Source: an uncultured Lachnospiraceae bacterium (lineage in GTDB: Bacteria > Bacillota > Clostridia > Lachnospirales > Lachnospiraceae). From it: a stretch of DNA of 64,000 nucleotides. Shown one piece after another: positions 17,313 to 26,247 of this stretch. The notes below the pieces were generated by a model. That model searched no databases and had not been told where the DNA came from. It saw nothing but the letters and a program-made list of their open reading frames with translations. The number at the start of each line of letters is the position of its first letter. Positions within the stretch are counted from its first letter, which is position 1. The translations under genes were made by a program, and so were the position numbers. The stretch is taken from the NCBI GenBank assembly GCA_947652925.1, contig CANTEW010000006.1, positions 22,193 through 86,192 on the forward strand, in the 5' to 3' direction.

Positions 17313-17729
17313 ATGAGAACATTGAGAGATAAAAAAACTTTCTGTCTGACCCTGATCATCCTGTGCATCCTCCTTCTGGCTGCCGCCGCATTGTGGATAC
17401 AGCTGCGCTCTTCCCAGCAGGATGGAGCAGCCGGCAAGACAGCCGCCATATACCAGGATGGGAAGCTGCTGCGCCGCATCCCCCTGGGAGACGATGTGGA
17501 AGATACATATACCATAGAGAGCAGTGACGGAGGATCCAACACGATCCAGATCAAAGACGGGAAGATCGGCATCATAGACGCTGACTGCCCCGACCGGCTG
17601 TGTGTGGAGATGGGGATGATCTCTTCCACCGCTTATCCCATCAGCTGCCTTCCCCACAAACTGGTCATACAGATCGAAGCTAAAGACGAGAACAAGGAGG
17701 ATCCACCCGTTGACGCCCTCACACAATAA
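17313..17729 (+). CDS. NusG domain II-containing membrane-anchored protein
   Basis: The 138-residue protein has one N-terminal membrane segment (LTLIILCILLLAAAALW) and an extracytoplasmic NusG-II domain. The domain shows the hallmark spaced cysteines DCPDRLCVEMG and ISCLPHKLVIQIE. Such proteins occur with Gx transporters and ApbE and are of unresolved function, perhaps redox- or flavin-related. An ATG at 17265 is in frame but lies in the promoter -10 box. The ATG at 17313 is the likely start, though its AAAGG is only 2 nt away, so a TTG at 17322 is an alternative. The end overlaps the Gx gene by 20 nt. Confidence 0.8.
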   Translation: MRTLRDKKTFCLTLIILCILLLAAAALWIQLRSSQQDGAAGKTAAIYQDGKLLRRIPLGDDVEDTYTIESSDGGSNTIQIKDGKIGIIDADCPDRLCVEMGMISSTAYPISCLPHKLVIQIEAKDENKEDPPVDALTQ

Positions 17730-18249
17730 AGATACACAAACCATCAACATAAAAAAATTGACCCTGCTGGCTGTCTACACCACGATCGCGCTGACTATCT
17801 TTACAGCAGAATCATTCCTGCCGCCCCTCCTGCCCCTCCCCGGCATCAAATTGGGCCTTTCCAATATCGTTACTTTATGGCTCCTGATGCATACCAGGGC
17901 CCGGGACGCTCTGTGTGTGCTGTTGGCGCGGATCCTCCTGTCCTCTTTTTTCGCAGGACAGATGGTATCCCTGTTGTACAGTTTGGCAGGCGGGCTGCTC
18001 TGCTTTGCTGTGATGACCCTGCTCTTTCATCTATTACAGGACAGATATGTGGTCTTTATCAGCGTATTCGGAGCTTTAGCACACAATATAGGACAGATCA
18101 TCATCGCGATCCTCATCACACAACTCCCCTCTATGCTGGCCTACCTCCCAGTCTTGGCGATCAGCGGGATCGTGACCGGCACTTTTACAGGACTGTGTGT
18201 GTTTTATCTCAAACGCCATCTCCCGCCAAAAATAGCCTGGCCCTTGTAG
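17710..18249 (+). CDS. Gx transporter family membrane protein
   Basis: The 179-residue protein has five to six hydrophobic segments and the family's conserved start of the first core helix (PPLLPLPGIKLGLSNIVTLW). Homologues are often annotated heptaprenyl diphosphate synthase component I or Gx transporter, and the architecture resembles ECF-type S components. The start is TTG at 17710 with AAGGAGG 9 nt before it, and it overlaps the NusG-II gene, indicating translational coupling. Its linkage to apbE suggests transport of a flavin- or quinone-related molecule, which is inference. Confidence 0.8.
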   Translation: MTPSHNKDTQTINIKKLTLLAVYTTIALTIFTAESFLPPLLPLPGIKLGLSNIVTLWLLMHTRARDALCVLLARILLSSFFAGQMVSLLYSLAGGLLCFAVMTLLFHLLQDRYVVFISVFGALAHNIGQIIIAILITQLPSMLAYLPVLAISGIVTGTFTGLCVFYLKRHLPPKIAWPL

Positions 18250-18262
18250 GCCAGGCTATTTT
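18229..18262. terminator. Bidirectional terminator
   Basis: A 14-bp perfect stem, AAAATAGCCTGGCC with its complement, closes a 6-nt loop. A/T runs at both outer ends let it work for the Gx gene on plus and the transpeptidase gene on minus, which converge here. Confidence 0.9.
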
Positions 18263-18272
18263 GTGTCTTCTC

Positions 18273-20618
18273 TTACAGATACCCTTTTCCCAGAGGGTCT
18301 GTAGGATCCCAGTTATATGCCGCTGTGATCCGCGGATACGTCTTATGGTCAAAAGGTCCTGCATAACTATAATCCTGGATCTCGACAGTCGAACCATTGC
18401 AATGTTCGTAGATCCACTTACAGTCAATGACTGAAACACGGATACAGCCGTGGGAAGCAGGTTCCCTCCCTAATTTATTCCATTCATTTGGCGGCACATC
18501 AAACACACTTGGAGTATTGCAGGGCACAGAATGGATAAAGATACCGCTGTTACCATCCACAAGGACCCCATACTGCCCATAAGAAGGCCCCATCAGAGAT
18601 TGCCAGCGTCCTCCTAGTGTAGCTCTGAACCTGCCCGTAGGCGTAGGTGTGGACGGCATCCCCACACAGCAAGGCATAGCGACCACAGGGACATTGAACT
18701 GCCCATCGGTATCCTTGGCATATATGGTGATCTGATTCCTTCTCCGATCGATCTTTATCATATATGGACCCGATACCTTTCCACGCACATCCTGGATCAA
18801 GTATCCGTTCTTATCAAAGAAATATTTATACCGGATCCCATTCTGTACGATATAGCTCCATCCTTTGGCAAATTTTCCATTGTCATACGCGTATTTCCAT
18901 TTACCTTTTACTTTTATCCAATTCTGTGAAAATACACCGTCACCGTCCAGATATCCCCATTTACCGTCGCGCTGTTTCCACTTATTGGTGACCATCACGC
19001 CGTTTTTACCCAGATAATAATAATTTCCTTTAGACTTTATCCAGGCATCTGTGCGCATAGCGCCTTTTGCGGAAGCATAATACCATTTCTTTCCTTTTTT
19101 GACCCATTTCTTTGTGACTGCGTTCCCATTCCGTGACTTTCCAGTCTGTCTCTGGAAGAAGTAGATCTTCTCATCGACCACCTTCCAGCCACCTTTGAAC
19201 ATCCGCCCTTTTTTGTCAAAGAAATAATACTTTTTATCTATCTTCGCCACTCTTCCAGCTTCCGCCTGGAAAGTTTTATCCTTAAAATAATACCAACGGC
19301 CGCTGATCTTCTTCCACCCTTTATAGGCAGAGCCAAGAGGCGCTTTCCCCTCTTTTTTTGTACGGAAATAATACCTGCTGCCATCCACCAGGCGCAGCCC
19401 TGTCAGCATCTTGCCTGTTTTATCCACACAATACTGGTATCCATCTACCTTAAGGGTCTTGCCCGCATCTACATACATCTTCCCTTCTTTAGAGAAATAA
19501 TACCAGCCCTCCGCATTGTTTTCTTTTATCTTTTGCCAGCCGGTCTTGAGTACCCGATAGTGCTTTTTATGGAAATAATAGAACTGACCGTCGCTCAGTC
19601 TCTGCCATCCAGTCTCCTCAAATCGTTTTCCGTCACTTGTAAAATAATACTGTTCGCCTTCTCTCACCTGCACAAATCTATTGGTGACCATGACTCCATC
19701 TGTACCAAAATAATAATAGTTGCCCTTCTCATCCTGTCCCTGCACATCTTTTTGCATGATCCCGTCTTTATCAAGGAAATAAGTATTTTCAGAGATCTTC
19801 TGGATACCCACCCTGGTGCTGTCCCAGACGCCGTTTTCCTGGAGATAGAGCCATCTCCCATCCCCTTTTGCATAGTACCAGCCAGGCTGTTCCAGTACGA
19901 CTTTCTGACCGATCTTAGCATTTTTCGGGGTAGGTACTTCCTGGCTGCCATCTGCCCTGCAGTCTTCCGCCGTCAGGAAGTAATGCACGCCTGCCGCTCC
20001 CCCGTCGGCCTTGAGTTCCTGACTGCCTGTCAGCATGGCGCCGTCTTTATCAAATGTATAATAGGCGTCGTATGTAATATCTCCCTCTTTACACTTCACA
20101 AGGACAAGTCCATCCTCTTCCACATAGAACTCGTTACTTGACGCCGACGGTTTTCTGAGCAGCCACCGTTCCCCGATCTTGAACCATTCCGGCGCTTCCA
20201 CGACCGCATCATTTCCTGAAACGCCATTTCCTGAGACCAAGGCCTGATCTTCAGGGACCATGGATCCTGCGGATGTCTCCTCCTCGGGGACTGCTGCTGT
20301 GTCTGTTGAGACTACAGCCTCCTGGGGCGCTGCCGTCTCTTCTGGTATCACAGTCTCTCCTGCCGCCCGGACATCATCCCCATAGACAGCATCCGCATGG
20401 ATATCATCCCCCTCATCCTCTAAAGTATCATCTATGATCTGGCTGCCCGGCTCCTCCTGTGGAGAGGCCGTATTCCCACTCATATCCTCGATCACCTGTC
20501 CCGCTCGCTGACCCATCTCCCCCGTATCGTCCGAGACTGCCCCAACTGGCACGACCCCTGAAAAAGACACACAAAAAGTCAATGCAAAAGCCAACAGTTT
20601 TTTACTCCTCATCTTCAA
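18273..20618 (-). CDS. Secreted L,D-transpeptidase (YkuD) with many wall-binding repeats
   Basis: The 781-residue protein has a signal peptide (LLAFALTFCVSFSGVVPVGA), an acidic Thr/Ala/Glu-rich linker to about 160, and a long array of aromatic choline-binding-type repeats (units like GWYYFSKEGKM) to about 610. The C-terminal YkuD domain has the active site HSVP...ASHGCIRVS with catalytic Cys725. L,D-transpeptidases form 3-3 peptidoglycan cross-links or attach proteins to the wall. The start is TTG at 20618, 7 nt from AGGGAGG; an ATG two codons later is too far from it. The repeats may bind choline or another wall decoration. A LicC-like gene is divergent upstream. Confidence 0.9.
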   Translation of the reverse strand: MKMRSKKLLAFALTFCVSFSGVVPVGAVSDDTGEMGQRAGQVIEDMSGNTASPQEEPGSQIIDDTLEDEGDDIHADAVYGDDVRAAGETVIPEETAAPQEAVVSTDTAAVPEEETSAGSMVPEDQALVSGNGVSGNDAVVEAPEWFKIGERWLLRKPSASSNEFYVEEDGLVLVKCKEGDITYDAYYTFDKDGAMLTGSQELKADGGAAGVHYFLTAEDCRADGSQEVPTPKNAKIGQKVVLEQPGWYYAKGDGRWLYLQENGVWDSTRVGIQKISENTYFLDKDGIMQKDVQGQDEKGNYYYFGTDGVMVTNRFVQVREGEQYYFTSDGKRFEETGWQRLSDGQFYYFHKKHYRVLKTGWQKIKENNAEGWYYFSKEGKMYVDAGKTLKVDGYQYCVDKTGKMLTGLRLVDGSRYYFRTKKEGKAPLGSAYKGWKKISGRWYYFKDKTFQAEAGRVAKIDKKYYFFDKKGRMFKGGWKVVDEKIYFFQRQTGKSRNGNAVTKKWVKKGKKWYYASAKGAMRTDAWIKSKGNYYYLGKNGVMVTNKWKQRDGKWGYLDGDGVFSQNWIKVKGKWKYAYDNGKFAKGWSYIVQNGIRYKYFFDKNGYLIQDVRGKVSGPYMIKIDRRRNQITIYAKDTDGQFNVPVVAMPCCVGMPSTPTPTGRFRATLGGRWQSLMGPSYGQYGVLVDGNSGIFIHSVPCNTPSVFDVPPNEWNKLGREPASHGCIRVSVIDCKWIYEHCNGSTVEIQDYSYAGPFDHKTYPRITAAYNWDPTDPLGKGYL

Positions 20619-20698
20619 TCGTTATCCTCCCTATGTATCAAAGATCATATCAAAAGTTACTCCAGCATGTAACCTATTGTAGACCCAACACCTGCTAT

Positions 20699-20727
20699 TT
20701 GTCAAATATATCTTTTTCTGCTATAAT
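20699..20727 (+). promoter_or_regulatory. Sigma-A promoter for the LicC-like gene
   Basis: TTGTCA (20699-20704), a 17-bp spacer and a perfect TATAAT (20722-20727) lie 33 nt before the ATG, with AAGGAGG in between. Confidence 0.75.
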
Positions 20728-20760
20728 CTCTTATAAAGCGACCAAGGAGGTACCCCTTTT

Positions 20761-21480
20761 ATGTTTCCCCATAGACCGATAAAAGCCGATAACGCCATCA
20801 TCCTGGCGGCAGGATACGCGCGCAGATTTGCTCCTCTCTCTGACACATGTCCCAAGGGCCTGCTCCCCGTCAAAGGAGAGGTGCTGATCGAACGGCAGAT
20901 ACGCCAGCTTCTGGCCGCCGGAATACCCCAGATCATCGTGGTCACCGGATACAAAAGCCAGATGTTCTCTTACCTGGCGGACAGATACAATGTCATCCTG
21001 GTAGAAAATCCAGGATACCAGGAACGGAATAACCATTCCTCCATCTATGCCGCCAGAGAACATCTGGCAAATTCTTATATCTGTTCCTGTGACAATTATT
21101 TTACAGAGAACATCTTCACCCCTATAGTAGACGTTCCCTACTATGCCGCTGTATACAGTCACGGCAGCACAGAAGAATATTGTCTGGGTATCGACGACGA
21201 TCGCCGGATCACCCGTGTGACCATCGGCGGCAGAGCTTCCTGGTATATGCTGGGACAAGCTTTCTGGGATGCACAGTTTTCCCAGGATCTCTTGAGGATC
21301 CTGGAAAAGACCTATCATCTCCCCCAGACAAAGGACTTATTATGGGAACAGATCTATATGCAGCACCTGGATCAGCTCTGTCTGTATCTGAAGACTTATC
21401 CGCCCGGCATCATCCTGGAATTTGATTCCGTCCATGAACTTGCGCGCTTCGACCCCGTCTACAGAACATCCCTCCCATGA
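20761..21480 (+). CDS. Nucleotidyltransferase, LicC-like (CTP:phosphocholine cytidylyltransferase type)
   Basis: The 239-residue protein has the sugar-nucleotidyltransferase signature AIILAAGYARRFAPLS followed by KGLLPVKGEVLIERQI, the pattern of LicC/phosphocholine cytidylyltransferases and related NTP transferases. The middle has NNHSSIYAAREHL and CSCDNYF, resembling the LicC metal and base-binding region. LicC would activate phosphocholine as CDP-choline for surface decoration. No choline kinase or LicD-type transferase is in the window, so the substrate is inferred. It ends 6 bp from the convergent HPr gene with no room for a conventional terminator. Confidence 0.7.
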   Translation: MFPHRPIKADNAIILAAGYARRFAPLSDTCPKGLLPVKGEVLIERQIRQLLAAGIPQIIVVTGYKSQMFSYLADRYNVILVENPGYQERNNHSSIYAAREHLANSYICSCDNYFTENIFTPIVDVPYYAAVYSHGSTEEYCLGIDDDRRITRVTIGGRASWYMLGQAFWDAQFSQDLLRILEKTYHLPQTKDLLWEQIYMQHLDQLCLYLKTYPPGIILEFDSVHELARFDPVYRTSLP

Positions 21481-21486
21481 ACTCCT

Positions 21487-21750
21487 TTATTCCCCCAGAC
21501 CGCTCCGGATGGCCCCTTCCAGGGCCTCCAGCGCTTCATCTTCGTCTTCACCTTTACAGATCAGTTCGATCTCATCCCCACATTTGACACAGGCGCCCAA
21601 TATCCCCAATACACTTTTGGCATTATATGTACCGTTGCGGAACCCAAAAGTGACTGAACATCTATATTTCATCGCCTCTTTACACAAGATCCCCGCTGGA
21701 CGCAGATGCAGTCCCGTGGGATTTTTTATCGTTATCTTCTTTGTTACCAT
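21487..21750 (-). CDS. HPr family phosphocarrier protein
   Basis: HPr passes phosphate from enzyme I to sugar permeases of the PTS, or, in HPr-like paralogues, acts in catabolite control. The 87-residue protein has the phosphorylated His15 in PTGLHLRPAG and the regulatory Ser46 in NAKSVLGIL, so both sites are intact. The C-terminal helix is acidic. It follows cdaR by 12 bp. No enzyme I is nearby, so it may be a second copy. Confidence 0.9.
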   Translation of the reverse strand: MVTKKITIKNPTGLHLRPAGILCKEAMKYRCSVTFGFRNGTYNAKSVLGILGACVKCGDEIELICKGEDEDEALEALEGAIRSGLGE

Positions 21751-21762
21751 GCCTTCTCACTC

Positions 21763-23058
21763 TCATTTTGCATTCTGATCATTGTCTACTGATCCTGCCA
21801 GTTTTACAACTGTATCCTGCTCCTCCACAAGGGCAAAACCTTCCGGCAGTTCAACCTTGACCGGGATCTGGTAACTGCCCTCTGTCTTTCCTGTAAGGTC
21901 CACACTGGCCCGGATATCACTCTCTTTCAGCTGATCCAGCTCAGCCCCGTTTTCCCGTATACGGATCTGGACTTTCTCCGTCTCGTAGATAAGCTGCAAT
22001 CCATCCGCGACGTTTTTCCCTACGATGCTGGTGGTGGGGATGCTGTATTCTTTGCTGTCCTGAGACAGGATATTGACTGTAGCGATCACCGTATCGCTGG
22101 TATCCTTCGTCAGCTTGATACCCTCCGGAAGCAGTTTTTCGATGTTCACCTTTACCTCCAGATCTGAATCCTTCCCTGTGACATCGATCGTTCCATCCGG
22201 CACCTGTATACTGTTGCCTGCCTCTGACAACGCCTTGAGCGCCTCGTCACTGCCAGCCACACTGATATGTCCCGGTGTGAAGGTTATCTTGTCCACTTTA
22301 TATCCGTCTGCCGGTTCCCCCACATAGCCGCCCTTGATGGCCACATCATTCCGGATCGCCCATAGATCCACTGCCACACTCACTTCCGGTACGCTGGTAT
22401 CATATTTCAGATAATCCATCTTGCTCTCTGAAAATTCGACCTGATTCCTGTCAATGATCTTCAGCCCTACCAATTTAGTGGTGTCTTCCTGGATATTTGT
22501 AGGATCTACCGTAGCCACCACCTTATCGATGATGCGGACCAGAGACTGCGGCCCTGTGATCTTGATCTTATCCGGACGGGCGCTGAGCGTACCGATCTCA
22601 TAACCTTTTCCCGGCTGGCCTTCTCCGGATGCGACTGTGACAATATATTCCTGAGTCATGATATCGTCAATATCCACACTCAGATTCCTGGGATCAGGTA
22701 TGAGATCTGTAGATCTCAATTTACTGCAGTTGACCGTGATCGGGACCATGATCGGATCGGTGTTCATATTTACGATCTGCTTAAGGTCCGCAGTCGCCAC
22801 CAGATCCTCTGCCGTTAACTTATCCACAATGGACCGTTTTCCCGTGACTTCCACCGTGACCACATTCTGTCCCTCTTCGATCATGCTCATCTTCCCGCCG
22901 CTCTCGATATAAGCTTCATTCTGCACTTGCACGATGACCCCGGGGATCTGACTGGTGATGATCGGATCATCCACATTGACGACCATCAGCCAGAACAGGA
23001 CTGCCACCACCAGAGAAACCACTTTTAAAAGGAAATTATTCGCCAGAGTCTTCCTCAT
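21763..23058 (-). CDS. cdaR: CdaR, YbbR-domain regulator of diadenylate cyclase
   Basis: CdaR is a membrane-anchored protein with extracytoplasmic YbbR repeats that modulates CdaA. The 431-residue protein has one N-terminal membrane helix (LLKVVSLVVAVLFWLMVVNV) followed by about four YbbR repeats, recognisable by recurring units such as YEIGTLSARPDKIKITGP. The first 23 nt overlap the end of cdaA, with a GGGACAGGA ribosome-binding site inside cdaA, so the two are translationally coupled. GlmM, often third in this operon, is absent; HPr follows instead. Confidence 0.92.
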   Translation of the reverse strand: MRKTLANNFLLKVVSLVVAVLFWLMVVNVDDPIITSQIPGVIVQVQNEAYIESGGKMSMIEEGQNVVTVEVTGKRSIVDKLTAEDLVATADLKQIVNMNTDPIMVPITVNCSKLRSTDLIPDPRNLSVDIDDIMTQEYIVTVASGEGQPGKGYEIGTLSARPDKIKITGPQSLVRIIDKVVATVDPTNIQEDTTKLVGLKIIDRNQVEFSESKMDYLKYDTSVPEVSVAVDLWAIRNDVAIKGGYVGEPADGYKVDKITFTPGHISVAGSDEALKALSEAGNSIQVPDGTIDVTGKDSDLEVKVNIEKLLPEGIKLTKDTSDTVIATVNILSQDSKEYSIPTTSIVGKNVADGLQLIYETEKVQIRIRENGAELDQLKESDIRASVDLTGKTEGSYQIPVKVELPEGFALVEEQDTVVKLAGSVDNDQNAK

Positions 23059-23923
23059 TCCTGTCCCTACCCCTTTTCCATATCCAGAATTTACTGTTAT
23101 TTACATACGTTTTATTCTGCACCGCACACATGGCTTTCTTCAACTCATCAAAAGTGATGCCCCTGTGCAGGACACCCCCCTGGGCCATAGATACATCGCC
23201 CGTCTCTTCCGATACGATGATCGTCAAGGAGTCACTGACCTCACTGATGCCCACGCCGGCCCGATGCCGGGTCCCCAGCTGTTTGCTCAGTTCCCTGTTA
23301 TCAGAAAGAGGGAGATAACAGGTGGCCGCCACGATACGGTTCCCCCTGATGATCACTGCGCCGTCATGGAGAGGCGTATTGTGTTCGAAGATATTGATCA
23401 GCAGCTGGCTGCTGACTAAGGAGTCGATCGCGATCCCTGTCTTCTCATACTCTGTCAAGAGTACATTCTGCTCGATCACGATCAGCGCGCCCGTCTTCAC
23501 CTCTCCCATGCTGAAGCTGGCCCTGCAGACTTCATTGACCGTCCGGTCTGTAAATCGCTCCTGTACGCCTTTACTATTGTCAAAAGGGAAGATCGAATAC
23601 ACGATATTTTTTTCCCCCAGCTGCTCTAAGATCCTGCGCAGCTCCGGCTGGAAGATGACAAACAGCGCTGTGATCAGGACCGCCGCCATCTTTTCCACGA
23701 TCCATAGTATGGTATTCATCCGGAAGATATATGCAGCGAATACGAACATCAACACGATCAAGATCCCTCTGAGCAAGGTATAAGCCCTTGTATTTTTGAT
23801 CCACACCATAAATTCATAGACAAAAAAAGAAATAAGCAGGATCTCTATGATGTCAATGACACCGATCTTTGGGACGGATATTTTAGATATGTAATTTTCA
23901 AAGATTTCTCCCCAACTTTTCAA
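23036..23923 (-). CDS. cdaA: Diadenylate cyclase CdaA
   Basis: CdaA makes cyclic di-AMP from two ATP, a messenger for potassium, osmolyte and wall homeostasis. The 295-residue protein has three N-terminal membrane segments to about 95 and a DAC domain. The catalytic motifs are DGA (187-189, in HDGAVIIRGN) and RHR (219-221, in GTRHRAGVGISE). It overlaps cdaR by 23 nt and follows two membrane-protein genes on the same strand, which makes a four-gene unit likely. Confidence 0.96.
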   Translation of the reverse strand: MKSWGEIFENYISKISVPKIGVIDIIEILLISFFVYEFMVWIKNTRAYTLLRGILIVLMFVFAAYIFRMNTILWIVEKMAAVLITALFVIFQPELRRILEQLGEKNIVYSIFPFDNSKGVQERFTDRTVNEVCRASFSMGEVKTGALIVIEQNVLLTEYEKTGIAIDSLVSSQLLINIFEHNTPLHDGAVIIRGNRIVAATCYLPLSDNRELSKQLGTRHRAGVGISEVSDSLTIIVSEETGDVSMAQGGVLHRGITFDELKKAMCAVQNKTYVNNSKFWIWKRGRDRNEEDSGE

Positions 23924-23955
23924 CAGAAATTTTGCTCCTTTACCTTACTACAAGA

Positions 23956-25002
23956 TCACAGGTCTTTCAAAGATTCCTCCAATTTTTTTTCAAAATCCAC
24001 ATGTCCAGGACCATCCACCGGCGGCCTGGACGACCATTGCCCTCTCCCCAGCAATTGCGGTATCTCTTCTGTCTTCTGTGATACTCCGTTTATTTTCTTG
24101 ATCTTACGCTTTGAAGTACTGATCGATACTTTAGGGACGGCTTTTACATAATAGAAATAATCATCATCTTCATACTCCAGATGTTCCGTCCGGGTATAAT
24201 CCCCCCCAAAGGCAAAGAATTCCAGCACAAAACCCAAAAGGGCGGACACGAGGGTCGATATCACCAGAGATACGATTTCCACATCCATCCCCAAAAAAAG
24301 CCCTCCGGCCAGCATGATCGACAGATAGGCCACCGCCCCTACAATGATCGCCACGCGCCATGCATAATCGAAAGAACGGGTGCGTATCAGATAGACCATG
24401 AGGAGTACCCCTATGAAAGTGATCAGAGCCATCCACATGTCCTGCTCTTTCACCAGTCCGTCCATGAGCAGTTTCAGCACCCGCTGTATCTGGATATCAT
24501 CACTGGTCAGGATCGACTCCTGCTCCTTGATGAACGTGATCAGATGATAAAAGACCACACTGCACCCCACAGGGATCGCGGCCACCGGATTCCCCAAAAG
24601 ACCGCACCCGATCGGGATCAGCGGTGAGATCTGGCACACCATGCCCAGCGGGACCATTGAGAACACAAGATTATATCTCCCACCAAAACGCAGAGCCAGG
24701 ATGGCCATGAGCAAGAGCAGCGCCGCCGCAAATGCCGCCACCTCTATCCCCACTGCATAACAATGACCCAGGATGAACAAAAATCCCATCCACATGATCG
24801 CATTTGCCGGTAAGATCGCACATAAGAGTGCCGTGATGATGATCACGAACGGGTCAGACAGCCTTTCCATCATCCCCAGACTTGTCCGTATCCACCAAAA
24901 ATATCCAAAAGCCAACAGAAATTTAAAGACCGGGACAAGATACCCCTCATACTGTCCATAAAAGTTCTTTAACTTCTGTTTCATCTCCAGCAATGCTGTC
25001 AT
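23956..25002 (-). CDS. Unknown multi-pass membrane protein upstream of cdaA
   Basis: The 348-residue protein has about eight to nine hydrophobic segments between residues 20 and 275, and a charged cytoplasmic tail rich in Lys, Glu and Asp with a tyrosine-acid stretch EYEDDDYFYYVKAVPK. I recognise no enzyme motif and assign no function. Its start overlaps the stop of the preceding 144-residue membrane-protein gene by 4 nt, and cdaA begins 32 bp after its stop. The context suggests a partner or sensor linked to c-di-AMP, which is inference. Confidence 0.75.
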   Translation of the reverse strand: MTALLEMKQKLKNFYGQYEGYLVPVFKFLLAFGYFWWIRTSLGMMERLSDPFVIIITALLCAILPANAIMWMGFLFILGHCYAVGIEVAAFAAALLLLMAILALRFGGRYNLVFSMVPLGMVCQISPLIPIGCGLLGNPVAAIPVGCSVVFYHLITFIKEQESILTSDDIQIQRVLKLLMDGLVKEQDMWMALITFIGVLLMVYLIRTRSFDYAWRVAIIVGAVAYLSIMLAGGLFLGMDVEIVSLVISTLVSALLGFVLEFFAFGGDYTRTEHLEYEDDDYFYYVKAVPKVSISTSKRKIKKINGVSQKTEEIPQLLGRGQWSSRPPVDGPGHVDFEKKLEESLKDL

Positions 25003-25433
25003 ACCTCATCCCTCCTGAACACACTCCTGTCCTGGACACGTTTCTCTTCCTTTGCATAGATCTTCGTGAGCCTGCCAAGCAGCATATAATAATTTTTTAT
25101 GCTCTTTTTTGCCCTGCTGTATCTTACCGTCTGTATCACATATACGAGGACAGAATATGTGATCAGCAGGACGATATATCCGATGATCACTTCTCCCCCC
25201 AGCTTGATCAGATCCATCTTATGTATATTTTCCAAGAGTTCCTCCAGAAAATACAGAGCGACCATCCCGACCAGCACTACATATCCAATGGACACCAGAA
25301 AAAAATTTTTGATCAAAGCCAGGCCAATGTAATCCGTGCGGTAATATCTGCTGATAGGGAGATATCTTTTCCCTTCCCCTTTTTCATACGCAGCTAATCT
25401 CGTCATGATCCTGACTTTTTCTACATTTAACAT
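24999..25433 (-). CDS. Unknown small membrane protein, first gene of the cda cluster
   Basis: The 144-residue protein has two membrane segments (FFLVSIGYVVLVGMVALYF and a second around YIVLLITYSVLVYVI) and a basic C-terminus. There is no recognisable domain. It overlaps the next gene by 4 nt (ATGA), which suggests a two-protein membrane complex. A promoter candidate lies at 25492-25520. Confidence 0.75.
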   Translation of the reverse strand: MLNVEKVRIMTRLAAYEKGEGKRYLPISRYYRTDYIGLALIKNFFLVSIGYVVLVGMVALYFLEELLENIHKMDLIKLGGEVIIGYIVLLITYSVLVYVIQTVRYSRAKKSIKNYYMLLGRLTKIYAKEEKRVQDRSVFRRDEV

Positions 25434-25491
25434 ATATGGCTCCTTACTTGCTGTATTTGTCTGCGTTCATCCGCGATGATCCAATGACCCC

Positions 25492-25520
25492 ATTGTAACA
25501 CATATTATTTGCGATGAAAA
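25492..25520 (-). promoter_or_regulatory. Likely promoter for the membrane protein/cdaA/cdaR/HPr unit
   Basis: On the minus strand TTTTCA (25515-25520), a 17-bp spacer and TACAAT (25492-25497) lie about 55 nt before the first gene. The -35 match is weak. Confidence 0.5.
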
Positions 25521-25524
25521 CCCT

Positions 25525-26247
25525 CTAAAATCCTTTCCCCACACAGAGTGTCAACACATAAACATCCCCGCAGCCCGCTCTTTTCAGACATCTGGCAGCT
25601 TCATCCGCAGTACTGCCCGTGGTGTAGACATCGTCTACAAGGACAATGCTCCGGAGAGGCTGAAAGTCTCTTCCCGCTGAAAATGCCCCCCGCACGTTCA
25701 GTTTACGCTGATCCATGCCCAGCCCTTTTTGCGGACGGGTCTTTTTGCACTTTTCCAGCATATGGTCATATACCGGGATGCCGAAGGCCCTGCCCACCGC
25801 ATGGGCCAGACAGGCACTCTGGTCAAATCCCCGCAGACGCTCCTGGCTCTTATGGATAGGGATGGGCGCAAGGGCCTGGGGATGCCAGTGCTGCAGATAT
25901 CTCCTGCCATACCGGACCATCATCTGACCATAATAGTCCAGATATTCCCTGCGCCCCCCGTATTTGCACTTCATCAGGGAACTTTTCATGATCTTATCAT
26001 ACGGAAAGATCCCTGCCGCCTCGTCAAAGACGTGCCGCTGCCTGCTACAGTCCCCGCAATACTCCAGTTCTTCCGCGTCCAAAGGTTTACTGCATTTTTT
26101 GCAGCGTGGCCCTCCCACCGGCTGTACTTTTCCAGCACAAGCGGCACATACCAGCTTTCCTTTTGGCATGACGATATCGTGGCACAGAGGGCACCGCCTG
26201 GGATAAACAGCCTGGAGTACCCATTCAGATATGATACCTTTCTTCAT
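25525..26247 (-). CDS. comF: ComF family protein
   Basis: ComF proteins take part in DNA uptake during competence and have a phosphoribosyltransferase fold. The 240-residue protein begins with zinc-finger cysteine pairs (CPLCHDIV, CAAC, CKKC, CGDC) and has the PRPP-binding loop IVLVDDVYTTGSTADEAA. Its start overlaps the recD2 stop by 4 nt, so the two are coupled. No comG or comE genes are in the window; the enzymatic substrate of ComF is not established. Confidence 0.88.
   Translation of the reverse strand: MKKGIISEWVLQAVYPRRCPLCHDIVMPKGKLVCAACAGKVQPVGGPRCKKCSKPLDAEELEYCGDCSRQRHVFDEAAGIFPYDKIMKSSLMKCKYGGRREYLDYYGQMMVRYGRRYLQHWHPQALAPIPIHKSQERLRGFDQSACLAHAVGRAFGIPVYDHMLEKCKKTRPQKGLGMDQRKLNVRGAFSAGRDFQPLRSIVLVDDVYTTGSTADEAARCLKRAGCGDVYVLTLCVGKGF

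Noticed and set aside
18900-19700. Recurrent DNA blocks suggesting a CRISPR array or satellite repeat
   Set aside because: The blocks are the coding repeats of the wall-binding modules; spacing and sequence vary, and no cas genes are present.
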